From: Flavobacterium sp. LC2016-12 | GTDB lineage: Bacteria; Bacteroidota; Bacteroidia; Flavobacteriales; Flavobacteriaceae | DNA length: 64,000 nucleotides | Direction: 5' to 3' | NCBI RefSeq assembly: GCF_015351595.1 | Contig: NZ_JADKPT010000013.1 | Span: 106,307 to 170,306, forward strand | Part shown: piece by piece, positions 43,068 to 52,775 of the stretch | How the letters are laid out: each line of letters begins with the position of its first letter | Position numbering within the stretch: the first letter of the stretch is position 1 | Position numbers and translations under genes: made by a program | Notes under the pieces: model-generated | Database searches by the model: none | What the model was told of the DNA's origin: nothing | What the model saw: the letters and a program-made list of their open reading frames with translations, nothing else

Positions 43068-44399
43068 ATGAAAAAGGTGGGTAACCATAATTCGATCTCA
43101 AGAAAATTGCTGCTTAGCTTATCGCTAACGCTGATTTTCTCCCTAACTTCATTTGCTCAAGATGCTGCTGCTCCGGCGGCGCCTGAAGCTGCTGCTCCGG
43201 CTGCAACTGCAGGTGGTGATCCAGTAAAAGGGAAGGAACTTTTTAATGCAAATTGCGCTGCATGTCACAAATTAGATGCTAAATCAACAGGTCCTGCTTT
43301 AAGAGGTGTTGCTTCTAAGCATGATATGGCTTGGATTTACAAGTGGGTGCATAACAGTTCTGACATGATTAAGTCAGGTGATGCTGTTGCTGTTAAACTT
43401 TTTGAAGAAAACAACAAGTCTGTAATGACTTCTTTTCCTCAATTATCTGAAGGTGATATTGATAATATTATAGCTTATACTTCTGAAGTAAAAGCTGAGC
43501 CTGCTCCTGGTGCTCCTGGTTCTGCTGCTCCTCCGGGAACAAAAGTTGAAGAAGGTGGAATTTCTAATAATATCATTTTAGGTGCTCTTGCTCTTGTGAT
43601 GGCTATTTTAGTTGTTATGTTGGTAATGGTTAATAAGGTATTAACAAAAGTTGCTAGCAAAAATGGTATCGAGATTCCTTCTAGAGAAGCTAGAACTCCA
43701 ATTTGGAAAGCTTTTGCTAGAAATCAATTTTTGGTATTGGTTACTTCTATATTCTTATTATTAGCGAGTGGTTATTTTGTGTACGCTTATTTGATGCAAG
43801 TTGGTGTTGATCAAAATTATGAGCCAATTCAGCCAATTCACTATTCTCATAAAATTCACGCAGGAGATAATGAGATCAATTGTAAATATTGTCACTCTGC
43901 TGCCCGTGTAAGTAAAAATGCTGGTATTCCTTCATTAAATGTTTGTATGAACTGTCATAAAAATATTTCTGAGGTTGCTGAGACTACTGCTACTCCTGAG
44001 TATAGCAAAGCGTTTTACGATGCTCAAATTCAAAAATTATATGATGCTGTTGGATGGGATAAGACTAAACAAGCTTATACTGGAAAAACACAGCCTGTTA
44101 AATGGGTTCGTATTCATAATTTACCTGATTTCGTGTACTTCAATCACTCTCAACACGTAAATGTTGCTGGAGTTGAATGTCAAACATGTCACGGTCCGGT
44201 ACAGGAATTTGAAATCATGAAGCAATACTCTAAATTAACAATGGGATGGTGTGTTGATTGCCATAGAAAAACTGATGTTAAGATGGAAGGAAATGCATAC
44301 TATGATAAAATTCATGCTGAACTTTCTAAAAAATACGGTGTAGAGAAATTAACTGCAGCGCAAATGGGAGGTTTAGAATGCGGTAAATGCCACTATTAA
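43068..44399 (+). CDS. actA: Alternative complex III multiheme cytochrome c subunit ActA, with fused monoheme domain
   Basis: 443 aa. After a signal peptide and an Ala/Pro-rich linker comes a monoheme cytochrome c domain (CAACH near residue 63, with SFPQLSEGDIDNIIAYT), then two membrane segments (about 164-188 and 222-246), then the ActA domain with five hemes: CKYCH 272, CMNCH 293, CQTCH 371, CVDCH 395, CGKCH 438. So six CXXCH sites in one chain, one more than the pentaheme ActA core. It transfers electrons in ACIII, a quinol:cytochrome oxidoreductase unrelated to bc1. First gene of the act-cox operon. Confidence 0.93.
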   Translation: MKKVGNHNSISRKLLLSLSLTLIFSLTSFAQDAAAPAAPEAAAPAATAGGDPVKGKELFNANCAACHKLDAKSTGPALRGVASKHDMAWIYKWVHNSSDMIKSGDAVAVKLFEENNKSVMTSFPQLSEGDIDNIIAYTSEVKAEPAPGAPGSAAPPGTKVEEGGISNNIILGALALVMAILVVMLVMVNKVLTKVASKNGIEIPSREARTPIWKAFARNQFLVLVTSIFLLLASGYFVYAYLMQVGVDQNYEPIQPIHYSHKIHAGDNEINCKYCHSAARVSKNAGIPSLNVCMNCHKNISEVAETTATPEYSKAFYDAQIQKLYDAVGWDKTKQAYTGKTQPVKWVRIHNLPDFVYFNHSQHVNVAGVECQTCHGPVQEFEIMKQYSKLTMGWCVDCHRKTDVKMEGNAYYDKIHAELSKKYGVEKLTAAQMGGLECGKCHY

Positions 44400-44431
44400 T
44401 CGAATTATTAAGATTTTAATATTTATATACA

Positions 44432-47400
44432 ATGTCATCAAACAAAAAATACTGGAAAAGTGTTGAAGAACTAGAGAATAGTTCTATTGTTGAGGCGCTT
44501 AGAAATAACGAATTTGTTGAAGAGATTCCTACAGAAGAATTCTTAGGGAATGCAGATGCTTTAGCTCAATCTGGAACTTCACGTCGTGACTTTTTAAAGT
44601 ACGTAGGGTTTAGTACTGCAGCTGTTACACTTGCTGCTTGCGAAGGTCCTGTTCACAAGTCTATCCCTTATGTGTTACAACCAGAACAAATCATTCCTGG
44701 TGTTGCAGATTATTATGCAACTACTGTTTTTGATGGTTTTGATTTTGCTAACTTATTAGTGAAAACTCGTGAGGGTCGTCCAATTAAAATTGATAACAAT
44801 ACTATTTCTGGAGCTAAATTTTCAGCCAATGCTAGAATTCATGCATCTATCTTATCATTATATGATAGTATGCGTTTGAAAGAACCTAAATTGGAAGGAA
44901 AAAATAGTAGCTGGTCTGCTGTTGATTTAAAAATTAAATCAAGTCTTGCTGATGCAAAAGCAAAAGGTGGGCAAGTGGTATTGTTGACAAATACTTTAGC
45001 GAGTCCATCTACTGAAAAGTTAATTGGTGAATTTATCGCTAAAAACCCTAATGCAAAACATGTTGTTTATGATGCAGTTTCTTCATCTGACGCATTAGAT
45101 GCATTTGAAACAGTGTACGGTGAAAGAGCTTTAGTTGATTATGATTTTTCAAAAGCTTCTTTAATTGTTTCTGTTGGTGCTGATTTCTTAGGAGACTGGC
45201 AAGGTGGTGGATACGATACTGGATATGCAAAAGGACGTATTCCTCAAAACGGAAAAATGTCTCGTCACTTTCAGTTCGAATCAAATATGACATTATCTGG
45301 AGCTGCTGCTGATAAGCGTGTTCCAATGACTATTGCTGATCAAAAACAAGCTTTAGTTCAAATATATAATATAGTTGCAGGTGCTTCTGTTGCTGTCACT
45401 TTAGACGGTAATTTTAAAGCAGAAGTTGTTAAAGCTGCCCAACAGTTAAAAGCTGCTGGTTCTAAAGGAGTTTTAGTATCTGGAATTGAAGATAAAAATG
45501 CACAATTATTAGTTTTAGCTATCAATCAGGTATTGGCTAGTGAAGCTTTTAATACTGCTGGTACAAGACAAATTAGAAAAGGTTCTAATGCGGTTGTATC
45601 GCAATTAATAAAAGATATGAATGCTGGTAGTGTTCATACTTTAATCATGAGTGGTATCAATCCTGTTTACACATTAGCTGATTCAGCTTCTTTTGTTTCC
45701 GGATTGAAAAAAGTAAAAACGTCAGTTGCTTTTTCTTTAAAAGAAGATGAAACTGCATCGATTACTACAATTGCTGCTCCTGCTCCTCATTACTTAGAAT
45801 CATGGGGTGATGTTGTCCTTACAAAAGGAACTTATAGTTTGACTCAGCCAACTATTCGTCCTATATTCAATACAAAACAATTTCAAGACGTTTTATTATC
45901 ATTAAACGGTGTTCCTGGAAACTTCTACGATTATCTTAAAGCTAGTTCAGCTGGGATTATTGCTGGTTCTTCTTGGAATAAAGTCTTACATGATGGTGTT
46001 TTTGTAATTGGTTCTACTGCTTTATCTGCTGGTTCTTTTGATTACACTGCGGCTGCAAGTGCAGTTTCTAAGTCAAGATCAGCTGGAAATTTCGAGTTAG
46101 TACTATATACTAAAACAGGTATGGGTGATGGACAACAAGCAAACAATCCTTGGTTGCAAGAGTTTCCAGATCCTATCACAAGAGTTTCTTGGGATAATTA
46201 TGTAACTATTTCTAATGCAGACGCTAAGAAACTTGGTTTAACAAATGAAATTGTTGCTAATGGTGGTTTGAATGGTAGTTATGCTACAATTACTACTGCT
46301 GATGGAGCTAAGTTAGAAAATGTTCCTGTAATTGTTCAGCCTGGACAAGCTATTGGTACAGTTGGTTTAGCTGTCGGTTACGGTCGTAAAGCTGCTTTAA
46401 AAGATGAAATGCAGGTAGGTTTAAATGCCTACGCTTTATATAAAAATTTCAATAGTGTTCAATCTGTTTCTATTGCGAAAGCAAGTGGAGTTCACGAGTT
46501 CGCTTGTGTTCAAGGACAGAAAACATTAATGGGTAGAGGAGATATTATTAAAGAAACTACTCTTGAAATCTTTAATACTAAAGATGCTGAACATTGGAAT
46601 GAAAAACCAATGGTATCTTTAGATCACCAGGAAGTTGAGGCTACTACTGTCGATTTATGGGAATCATTTGATCGTACAACTGGGCATCACTTTAATCTTT
46701 CAATTGACTTAAATGCTTGTACTGGTTGTGGTGCTTGTGTTATTGCTTGTCACGCTGAGAACAATGTTCCGGTTGTTGGTAAAGCAGAGGTAAGAAGAAG
46801 TCGTGATATGCACTGGTTGCGTATTGATAGATATTATTCTTCTGAAAGTACTTTTGAAGGTGATAATGAAAGAAAAGAAAATATTGCTGGTTTATCTAGT
46901 TCATTATCTACATTTAATGAAATGGAAAAAGCTGGAGATAATCCACAAGTTTCATTCCAACCAGTTATGTGTCAGCACTGTAATCACGCACCATGTGAGA
47001 CAGTATGTCCTGTAGCTGCTACATCTCACGGTCGTGAAGGTCAAAACCACATGGCATACAACAGATGTGTTGGTACTCGTTACTGTGCAAACAACTGCCC
47101 ATATAAAGTACGTCGTTTCAACTGGTTCTTGTATAACAAAAACACAGAATTCGATTATCATATGAATGACGATTTAGGGCGTATGGTGTTAAACCCAGAC
47201 GTAAACGTTCGTTCTCGTGGAGTTATGGAAAAATGTTCTATGTGTATTCAAATGACACAAGCAACTAAGTTAAAAGCTAAAAATGAAGGTCGCCCAGTTG
47301 CTGATGGCGAATTCCAAACAGCTTGTTCTAATGCTTGTTCTTCTGGAGCAATGATATTTGGTGATGTTAATGATACAGAAAGCAAAGTAGCTAAATTAGC

Positions 47401-47485
47401 AGCTGATGAAAGATCATATCACTTGTTAGAGCATGTAGGAACAAAACCTAATGTGGTTTACCATGTTAAAGTTAGAAATACTTAG
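44432..47485 (+). CDS. actB: Alternative complex III subunit ActB (molybdopterin oxidoreductase-like, Fe-S)
   Basis: 1017 aa. TSRRDFLKYVGFSTAAV (near 49) is a Tat motif followed by LAAC (a possible lipobox). Residues about 80-740 resemble the molybdopterin oxidoreductase family but in ACIII this domain has no cofactor; the C-terminal third is a ferredoxin-like NrfC/HybA part with four cysteine clusters: CTGCGACVIACHAENN, CQHCNHAPCETVCP, CVGTRYCANNCP and CSMCIQ...CSNACSSGA. It provides the iron-sulfur chain of the complex. Follows actA by 32 bases. Confidence 0.95.
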   Translation: MSSNKKYWKSVEELENSSIVEALRNNEFVEEIPTEEFLGNADALAQSGTSRRDFLKYVGFSTAAVTLAACEGPVHKSIPYVLQPEQIIPGVADYYATTVFDGFDFANLLVKTREGRPIKIDNNTISGAKFSANARIHASILSLYDSMRLKEPKLEGKNSSWSAVDLKIKSSLADAKAKGGQVVLLTNTLASPSTEKLIGEFIAKNPNAKHVVYDAVSSSDALDAFETVYGERALVDYDFSKASLIVSVGADFLGDWQGGGYDTGYAKGRIPQNGKMSRHFQFESNMTLSGAAADKRVPMTIADQKQALVQIYNIVAGASVAVTLDGNFKAEVVKAAQQLKAAGSKGVLVSGIEDKNAQLLVLAINQVLASEAFNTAGTRQIRKGSNAVVSQLIKDMNAGSVHTLIMSGINPVYTLADSASFVSGLKKVKTSVAFSLKEDETASITTIAAPAPHYLESWGDVVLTKGTYSLTQPTIRPIFNTKQFQDVLLSLNGVPGNFYDYLKASSAGIIAGSSWNKVLHDGVFVIGSTALSAGSFDYTAAASAVSKSRSAGNFELVLYTKTGMGDGQQANNPWLQEFPDPITRVSWDNYVTISNADAKKLGLTNEIVANGGLNGSYATITTADGAKLENVPVIVQPGQAIGTVGLAVGYGRKAALKDEMQVGLNAYALYKNFNSVQSVSIAKASGVHEFACVQGQKTLMGRGDIIKETTLEIFNTKDAEHWNEKPMVSLDHQEVEATTVDLWESFDRTTGHHFNLSIDLNACTGCGACVIACHAENNVPVVGKAEVRRSRDMHWLRIDRYYSSESTFEGDNERKENIAGLSSSLSTFNEMEKAGDNPQVSFQPVMCQHCNHAPCETVCPVAATSHGREGQNHMAYNRCVGTRYCANNCPYKVRRFNWFLYNKNTEFDYHMNDDLGRMVLNPDVNVRSRGVMEKCSMCIQMTQATKLKAKNEGRPVADGEFQTACSNACSSGAMIFGDVNDTESKVAKLAADERSYHLLEHVGTKPNVVYHVKVRNT

Positions 47486-47517
47486 TAAATTATTAATTAG
47501 AAACAATATAAAGGATT

Positions 47518-48918
47518 ATGTCGTCTCACTACGAAGCACCCATTAGAAAACCTTTAGTTATAGGTGATAAATCTTATCACGATGTAACAGTAGATGTAGC
47601 TGCACCTGTTGAGGGGCCTGCAAACAAACAATGGTGGATTGTATTTTCAATCGCATTAATAGCCTTCCTTTGGGGGTTAGGTTGTATCATTTACACCGTA
47701 TCTACCGGTATCGGAACATGGGGATTAAATAAAACAGTTGGTTGGGCTTGGGATATCACGAACTTCGTTTGGTGGGTTGGTATTGGTCACGCTGGAACAT
47801 TAATTTCTGCGGTATTATTACTTTTCCGTCAACGTTGGAGAATGGCTATTAACCGTTCTGCAGAAGCAATGACTATCTTCTCGGTAGTTCAGGCAGGTTT
47901 ATTTCCAATTATTCACATGGGACGTCCATGGTTAGCATACTGGGTTTTACCTATTCCAAATCAGTTTGGATCTTTATGGGTAAACTTTAACTCACCATTA
48001 CTTTGGGACGTATTTGCGATTTCAACTTATCTTTCAGTTTCATTAGTTTTCTGGTGGACTGGTTTATTACCTGATTTTGCAATGCTACGTGATAGAGCAG
48101 TAACTCCTTTTACAAAGAGAGTTTATTCTATCCTAAGTTTCGGATGGAGTGGAAGAGCTAAAGATTGGCAGCGTTTTGAAGAAGTATCTCTAGTATTAGC
48201 TGGTTTGGCTACTCCTCTTGTACTTTCTGTACACACGATTGTATCTATGGACTTTGCTACTTCAGTAATTCCAGGATGGCATACTACAATTTTCCCTCCA
48301 TACTTCGTTGCTGGAGCGGTATTCTCAGGATTTGCAATGGTAAATACATTGTTGATCGTTATGAGAAAAGTTTCTAATCTTGAAGCATACATTACATTAC
48401 AACATATCGAATTAATGAATATCATTATTATGATTACTGGTTCTATTGTTGGTGTAGCTTATATTACTGAGTTGTTCGTAGCTTGGTATTCAGGAGTAGA
48501 GTATGAGCAGTATGCTTTCTTAAACAGAGCTACCGGACCTTACTGGTGGGCATATTGGTCAATGATGACTTGTAATGTTTTTTCACCACAATTTATGTGG
48601 TTCAAGAAACTAAGAACTAGTATCATGTTCTCTTTTATTATTTCGATTGTGGTAAACATCGGAATGTGGTTTGAAAGATTCGTAATTATTGTTACTTCTT
48701 TACATAGAGATTACCTTCCATCCTCTTGGACAATGTTCTCACCAACATTTGTTGATATTGGAATTTTCATCGGAACAATTGGTTTCTTCTTTGTATTGTT
48801 TTTATTATACTCTAGAACATTTCCTGTAATTGCTCAGGCAGAGGTTAAAACAATTTTGAAAGGAACAGGAGATAATTACATTAGAGAAAGAGCAAATAAA
48901 GATTCACATCATGAGTAA
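47518..48918 (+). CDS. actC: Alternative complex III membrane subunit ActC (NrfD-like)
   Basis: 466 aa integral membrane protein, about ten helices, of the NrfD/PsrC family. Conserved residues in WVGIGHAGTLISAVLLLFRQ (near 86) and HMGRPWLAYWVLPIP (near 138) belong to the quinol-binding region. It is one of the two quinol/proton-handling subunits of ACIII. Its stop codon overlaps the actD start by 8 bases. Confidence 0.94.
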   Translation: MSSHYEAPIRKPLVIGDKSYHDVTVDVAAPVEGPANKQWWIVFSIALIAFLWGLGCIIYTVSTGIGTWGLNKTVGWAWDITNFVWWVGIGHAGTLISAVLLLFRQRWRMAINRSAEAMTIFSVVQAGLFPIIHMGRPWLAYWVLPIPNQFGSLWVNFNSPLLWDVFAISTYLSVSLVFWWTGLLPDFAMLRDRAVTPFTKRVYSILSFGWSGRAKDWQRFEEVSLVLAGLATPLVLSVHTIVSMDFATSVIPGWHTTIFPPYFVAGAVFSGFAMVNTLLIVMRKVSNLEAYITLQHIELMNIIIMITGSIVGVAYITELFVAWYSGVEYEQYAFLNRATGPYWWAYWSMMTCNVFSPQFMWFKKLRTSIMFSFIISIVVNIGMWFERFVIIVTSLHRDYLPSSWTMFSPTFVDIGIFIGTIGFFFVLFLLYSRTFPVIAQAEVKTILKGTGDNYIRERANKDSHHE

Positions 48919-49435
48919 TAAAGTAATATACGCCATTTATAATGACGATGATATTTTGATGGATGCAGTAAAGAAAACCAGAGCTGCTCATCATCATATT
49001 GAAGAGGTTTTTACTCCATTCCCAGTTCACGGATTGGATAAAGCTATGGGTTTAGCACCAACAAGATTAGCAATTTGTGCTTTTTTATATGGATGTGTTG
49101 GTATTTCTGTTGCAACAACAATGATGAGTTATATCATGATTCATGACTGGCCACAGGATATCGGTGGAAAACCAAGTTTTAGTTTCATTCAGAATATGCC
49201 ATCTTTTGTGCCGATTATGTTTGAGATGACTGTATTTTTTGCTGCCCACTTAATGGTAATCACTTTTTACATGAGAAGTAGATTATGGCCATTTAAGCAA
49301 GCTGAAAATCCTGATGTAAGAACAACAGATGACCATTTCTTAATGGAAGTTGCTGTAAACGATAACGAAGCAGAACTTGTTTCTTTTTTCGAAGGTACAG
49401 GAGCTGTTGAAGTTAAAGTAATTGAAAAGAATTAA
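48911..49435 (+). CDS. actD: Alternative complex III subunit ActD
   Basis: 174 aa, DUF3341 family. Two membrane helices (about 55-80 and 100-125) follow a soluble N-terminal part with DAVKKTRAAHHHIEEVFTPF and FPVHGLDKAMGL, which is the family signature. It is a small membrane subunit of ACIII. The ATG lies inside the end of actC, so the two are translationally coupled. Confidence 0.93.
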   Translation: MSNKVIYAIYNDDDILMDAVKKTRAAHHHIEEVFTPFPVHGLDKAMGLAPTRLAICAFLYGCVGISVATTMMSYIMIHDWPQDIGGKPSFSFIQNMPSFVPIMFEMTVFFAAHLMVITFYMRSRLWPFKQAENPDVRTTDDHFLMEVAVNDNEAELVSFFEGTGAVEVKVIEKN

Positions 49436-49443
49436 TTGTAGCT

Positions 49444-49989
49444 ATGAAAAGGATATATAAAATAACACTTTTAGTTGGTATAACTATTTTAGTTTCATCT
49501 TGCCACAATAATTCGGCACCAAACTATCAGTACTTCCCTAATATGTATGAATCTGTAGGTTATGAAACTTACTCAGAAGCAAAGATATTTAAAGGTGGAA
49601 AAGAAGGACAACTTCCTGTAGAAGGAACTATCAATAGAGGTTTTGAACCTTATGAATATGAGAATTCAACTGCTGGTTATGAATTGGCTAAAGCTAATTT
49701 AAAATCACCTTTAAGTGAAGCGGATAGAAATTCAGGAAAAGGAAAAGAACTTTTCGAAATTTACTGTATCAGTTGTCATGGTGCAACTGGAAACGGTAAA
49801 GGTAAATTGGTTGAGAGAGAAAAATTTCTTGGAGTACCTAGCTATAAAGACAGAGTTATTACTGAAGGAAGTATCTTTCACGTTGAAACTTATGGTTTAA
49901 ATGCAATGGGTTCACATGCAAATCAATTAAGTGCCCATGAACGTTGGTTAGTTGCTGACTATGTTCTAAAACTAAAAAGCCAATTATAA
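49444..49989 (+). CDS. actE: Alternative complex III monoheme cytochrome c lipoprotein ActE
   Basis: 181 aa. The signal peptide ends with lipobox VSSC (Cys20), so the protein is lipid-anchored. NYQYFPNMYESVGYETY is typical of ActE. The single heme site is CISCHGATGNGKG near 109, with the distal methionine probably in NAMGSHANQLS near 158. It passes electrons from ACIII toward the oxidase. Follows actD by 8 bases. Confidence 0.94.
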   Translation: MKRIYKITLLVGITILVSSCHNNSAPNYQYFPNMYESVGYETYSEAKIFKGGKEGQLPVEGTINRGFEPYEYENSTAGYELAKANLKSPLSEADRNSGKGKELFEIYCISCHGATGNGKGKLVEREKFLGVPSYKDRVITEGSIFHVETYGLNAMGSHANQLSAHERWLVADYVLKLKSQL

Positions 49990-50016
49990 TTGTTGAACAA
50001 ACTGATCGTAATAGAT

Positions 50017-51540
50017 ATGTATACATTTTCAAGTAAATTAAAAACTTTTTCTATCATCCTAATGGCCCTTGGTATATTAGGAATTGGATATGGTTTTTTA
50101 ACTGCTCCTAAAAATATTGAAGAGGTAGAAACTCTTCTGGCAAAAGAAGCATCAGAGCACGGTGGAGGACATGGTGAAGCCGCTGCGGCACATCATGAAG
50201 AAAAAGCTGAAGCAACGCAACACGCAGAAACAGTTGAAGCAGTTCATCATGAGGAAGCAAAAGATGCAAATGCTGAAGAGGCAGCAAGTAAAGATTCTCT
50301 TGTAGCTAATGAAGATACTACCCATGTAGTAAAAGCTGAAGAAGCACACGAAACTGAAGCTGCAGTTGCACATGATGTAAAAGCGGATAAGCATGCTGAA
50401 GCTTCTCATCATGATCCTAAAGCACATGCGGAACACGTTTTGCATCAATTGCAAAACAAACCTTGGTCTGCTTTATATGTTGCTAGTATTTTCTTCTTGC
50501 TACTTTCTATGGGAGTTTTAGCATTTTATGCTATTCAACAAGTGGCTCAGGCAGGTTGGTCTCCAGTATTGTTTAGAGTTATGCAGGGAATTACGGCTTA
50601 TTTGCCAGTGGCTTCTGTAATTTTCTTTATTATTTTAGTTTTATGCGGATTACACTTTAATCACATATTTGTATGGTTAGGTGAAGGTGTTACAGATCCA
50701 AAAAGTCCTAATTACGATGCAATCATTGCTGGTAAAGCAGGTTATCTAAACTTTCCTTTCTGGATCGTTAGAGCGGGAATCTTTTTATTAGGATGGAACT
50801 TATACCGTCATTATTCAAGAAAAAATTGTTTAGCTCAAGATGAAGCTAATGATGATTTAAATTACAAAAAGAACTTTAAGTTATCTGCTGGATTCTTAGT
50901 ATTCTTTATCGTATCTGAGTCTATTATGTCTTGGGATTGGATTATGTCATTTGATCCACACTGGTTCAGTACATTATTTGGATGGTATGTTTTTGCTTCT
51001 TTCTTTGTAAGTGGTATTACTACTATCGCACTAGTTACAATATACTTAAAATCTAAAGGTTATTTAGAGTATGTAAATACAAGCCACATTCACGATTTAG
51101 CTAAATTTATGTTTGGTATTAGTGTTTTTTGGACTTATTTATGGTTCTCTCAATTCATGTTGATCTGGTATGCTAACATTCCGGAAGAGGTTACTTACTT
51201 CGTAACAAGAATTCAATTATACAATTTACCATTCTTTGGTGCTGTAGTTATGAACTTTGTATTCCCATTATTAATATTAATCAATACTGACTTTAAGCGT
51301 TTAAGCTGGGTTATTGTAATGGCTGGTACTGTTATTTTATTAGGTCATTATGTTGATTTCTTTAATATGATTATGCCTGGTACAGTAGGAGATAGATGGT
51401 TTATTGGTGTTCCTGAAATTGCATCTATTCTTTTCTTCTTAGGTTTGTTTATTTTTGTTGTATTTACTGCATTAACGAAAGCGCCTCTGTTAGCAAAAAG
51501 AAATCCTTTCATTGAAGAAAGTAAACATTTTCATTATTAA
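50017..51540 (+). CDS. actF: Alternative complex III membrane subunit ActF, with His/Glu/Ala-rich insert
   Basis: 507 aa from the ATG at 50017 (MYTFSSKLKTFS); an in-frame TTG directly after actE is rejected. The first membrane helix (about 12-34) is followed by about 100 residues of low-complexity sequence rich in His, Glu, Ala and Lys (about 48-145), with runs such as HGGGHGEAAAAHHEEKAEA. The remaining part is the usual polytopic ActF with WIVRAGIFLLGWN and IMSWDWIMSFDPHWFSTLFG. The insert is not needed for the fold, could bind metals, and looks like a lineage-specific addition. Confidence 0.92.
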   Translation: MYTFSSKLKTFSIILMALGILGIGYGFLTAPKNIEEVETLLAKEASEHGGGHGEAAAAHHEEKAEATQHAETVEAVHHEEAKDANAEEAASKDSLVANEDTTHVVKAEEAHETEAAVAHDVKADKHAEASHHDPKAHAEHVLHQLQNKPWSALYVASIFFLLLSMGVLAFYAIQQVAQAGWSPVLFRVMQGITAYLPVASVIFFIILVLCGLHFNHIFVWLGEGVTDPKSPNYDAIIAGKAGYLNFPFWIVRAGIFLLGWNLYRHYSRKNCLAQDEANDDLNYKKNFKLSAGFLVFFIVSESIMSWDWIMSFDPHWFSTLFGWYVFASFFVSGITTIALVTIYLKSKGYLEYVNTSHIHDLAKFMFGISVFWTYLWFSQFMLIWYANIPEEVTYFVTRIQLYNLPFFGAVVMNFVFPLLILINTDFKRLSWVIVMAGTVILLGHYVDFFNMIMPGTVGDRWFIGVPEIASILFFLGLFIFVVFTALTKAPLLAKRNPFIEESKHFHY

Positions 51541-51559
51541 TATTTAAAGAAGTAAACAG

Positions 51560-52744
51560 ATGACAAGTTTGTTGGTAATTATAGTTTTAGTTTTATTAGC
51601 AGTTGCATTATGGCAATTGACCAAGATATTTGATCTTACTCAGGTAGGATCTTCTTCGGACGATTCTCAGGTTGCATCAGATAATGATAATAATATTCAG
51701 GGATATATTATGTTCGGCTTTTTAGCTTTCATTTATATCTTCACGATTTACGGTTTACTAAAATGGGGTGGTTTAGCACTTCATAGTCCTGCTTCAGAGC
51801 ATGGACTTTTAGTAGATAATTTAATGAATATTACTTGGGTTTTAATTTTTGTAGTTCAATTTATTACACAAGGTTTATTATACTGGTTTTCTTTTAAATA
51901 TAAAGGAAATAAAAATCAAAAAGCTTTGTTTTTTGCTGATAGTAATAAGTTAGAAGCAATCTGGAGTATTATTCCATCAGTAGTTTTAGCTTGTTTAATC
52001 CTTTATGGATTATATGCTTGGAACAACATTATGTTTGTTGACAAAGATGAAGATGTAATTGAAATTGAATTATATGCTCAACAATTTAAATGGACTGCAA
52101 GATATGCTGGACAGGATAATGTTTTAGGAAAAGCTAATGTTCGTTTAATTGAAGGTGTGAACACTTTAGGTGTTGATATGTCAGATCCTAATGCTCAGGA
52201 TGATATTGTTGTTAGTGAATTACATATTCCTAAAGGTAAAAAAATACATTTCAAAATGCGTTCTCAAGACGTATTGCACTCCGCTTACATGCCTCACTTT
52301 AGAGCGCAAATGAACTGTGTTCCTGGAATGGTTACTGAGTTTGCTTTTATTCCAACTTACACGACTTCTGAATACAGAGAGTTGCCATTTATGGTTGAAA
52401 AAGTTGCAAATATCAATAAACTAAGAGCTGAAAAAAGTGCTGAGTTAGTTGCTAAAGGTGGTACAGCTTTAGATCCTTATACATTTGATTATTTATTACT
52501 ATGTAATAAAATTTGTGGAGCTTCTCACTATAACATGCAAATGAAAGTGGTTGTAGATACTCCGGAAGATTATAAAAAATGGTTAAGTGAAAAAACAACT
52601 TTAACTCAAGATATTAAAGCGGCAGCAGCTGCTGAGAAACCAGCTGAAGGAGTTGAGCCAACTACAGATAGTACCGCTAAAGATACTGTAAAAGCAGTTA
52701 TTGATACTGTAAAAGCGGTTGTAGCTAAAGTTGCTATGAGATAA
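51560..52744 (+). CDS. ctaC: Cytochrome c oxidase subunit II
   Basis: 394 aa. Three hydrophobic segments (residues 1-20, 48-70 and 85-165 with two) precede the cupredoxin domain. The CuA ligands are intact: His in SQDVLHSAYMPHF near 234 and CNKICGASHYNM near 315-326 (two Cys, His, Met). It accepts electrons from the c hemes and passes them to subunit I. The extra first helix and a C-terminal Ala/Lys/Thr-rich tail (about 350-394) are unlike minimal versions. It follows actF by 19 bases, so ACIII and oxidase are made together. Confidence 0.95.
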   Translation: MTSLLVIIVLVLLAVALWQLTKIFDLTQVGSSSDDSQVASDNDNNIQGYIMFGFLAFIYIFTIYGLLKWGGLALHSPASEHGLLVDNLMNITWVLIFVVQFITQGLLYWFSFKYKGNKNQKALFFADSNKLEAIWSIIPSVVLACLILYGLYAWNNIMFVDKDEDVIEIELYAQQFKWTARYAGQDNVLGKANVRLIEGVNTLGVDMSDPNAQDDIVVSELHIPKGKKIHFKMRSQDVLHSAYMPHFRAQMNCVPGMVTEFAFIPTYTTSEYRELPFMVEKVANINKLRAEKSAELVAKGGTALDPYTFDYLLLCNKICGASHYNMQMKVVVDTPEDYKKWLSEKTTLTQDIKAAAAAEKPAEGVEPTTDSTAKDTVKAVIDTVKAVVAKVAMR

Positions 52745-52775
52745 TATTTATTAAGAAAATTTAAAGTACACATAT

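Noticed and set aside
48911..48918. Programmed frameshift between actC and actD
   Set aside because: The 8-base overlap contains a proper ATG for actD and a normal stop for actC; there is no slippery sequence, so it is ordinary translational coupling.
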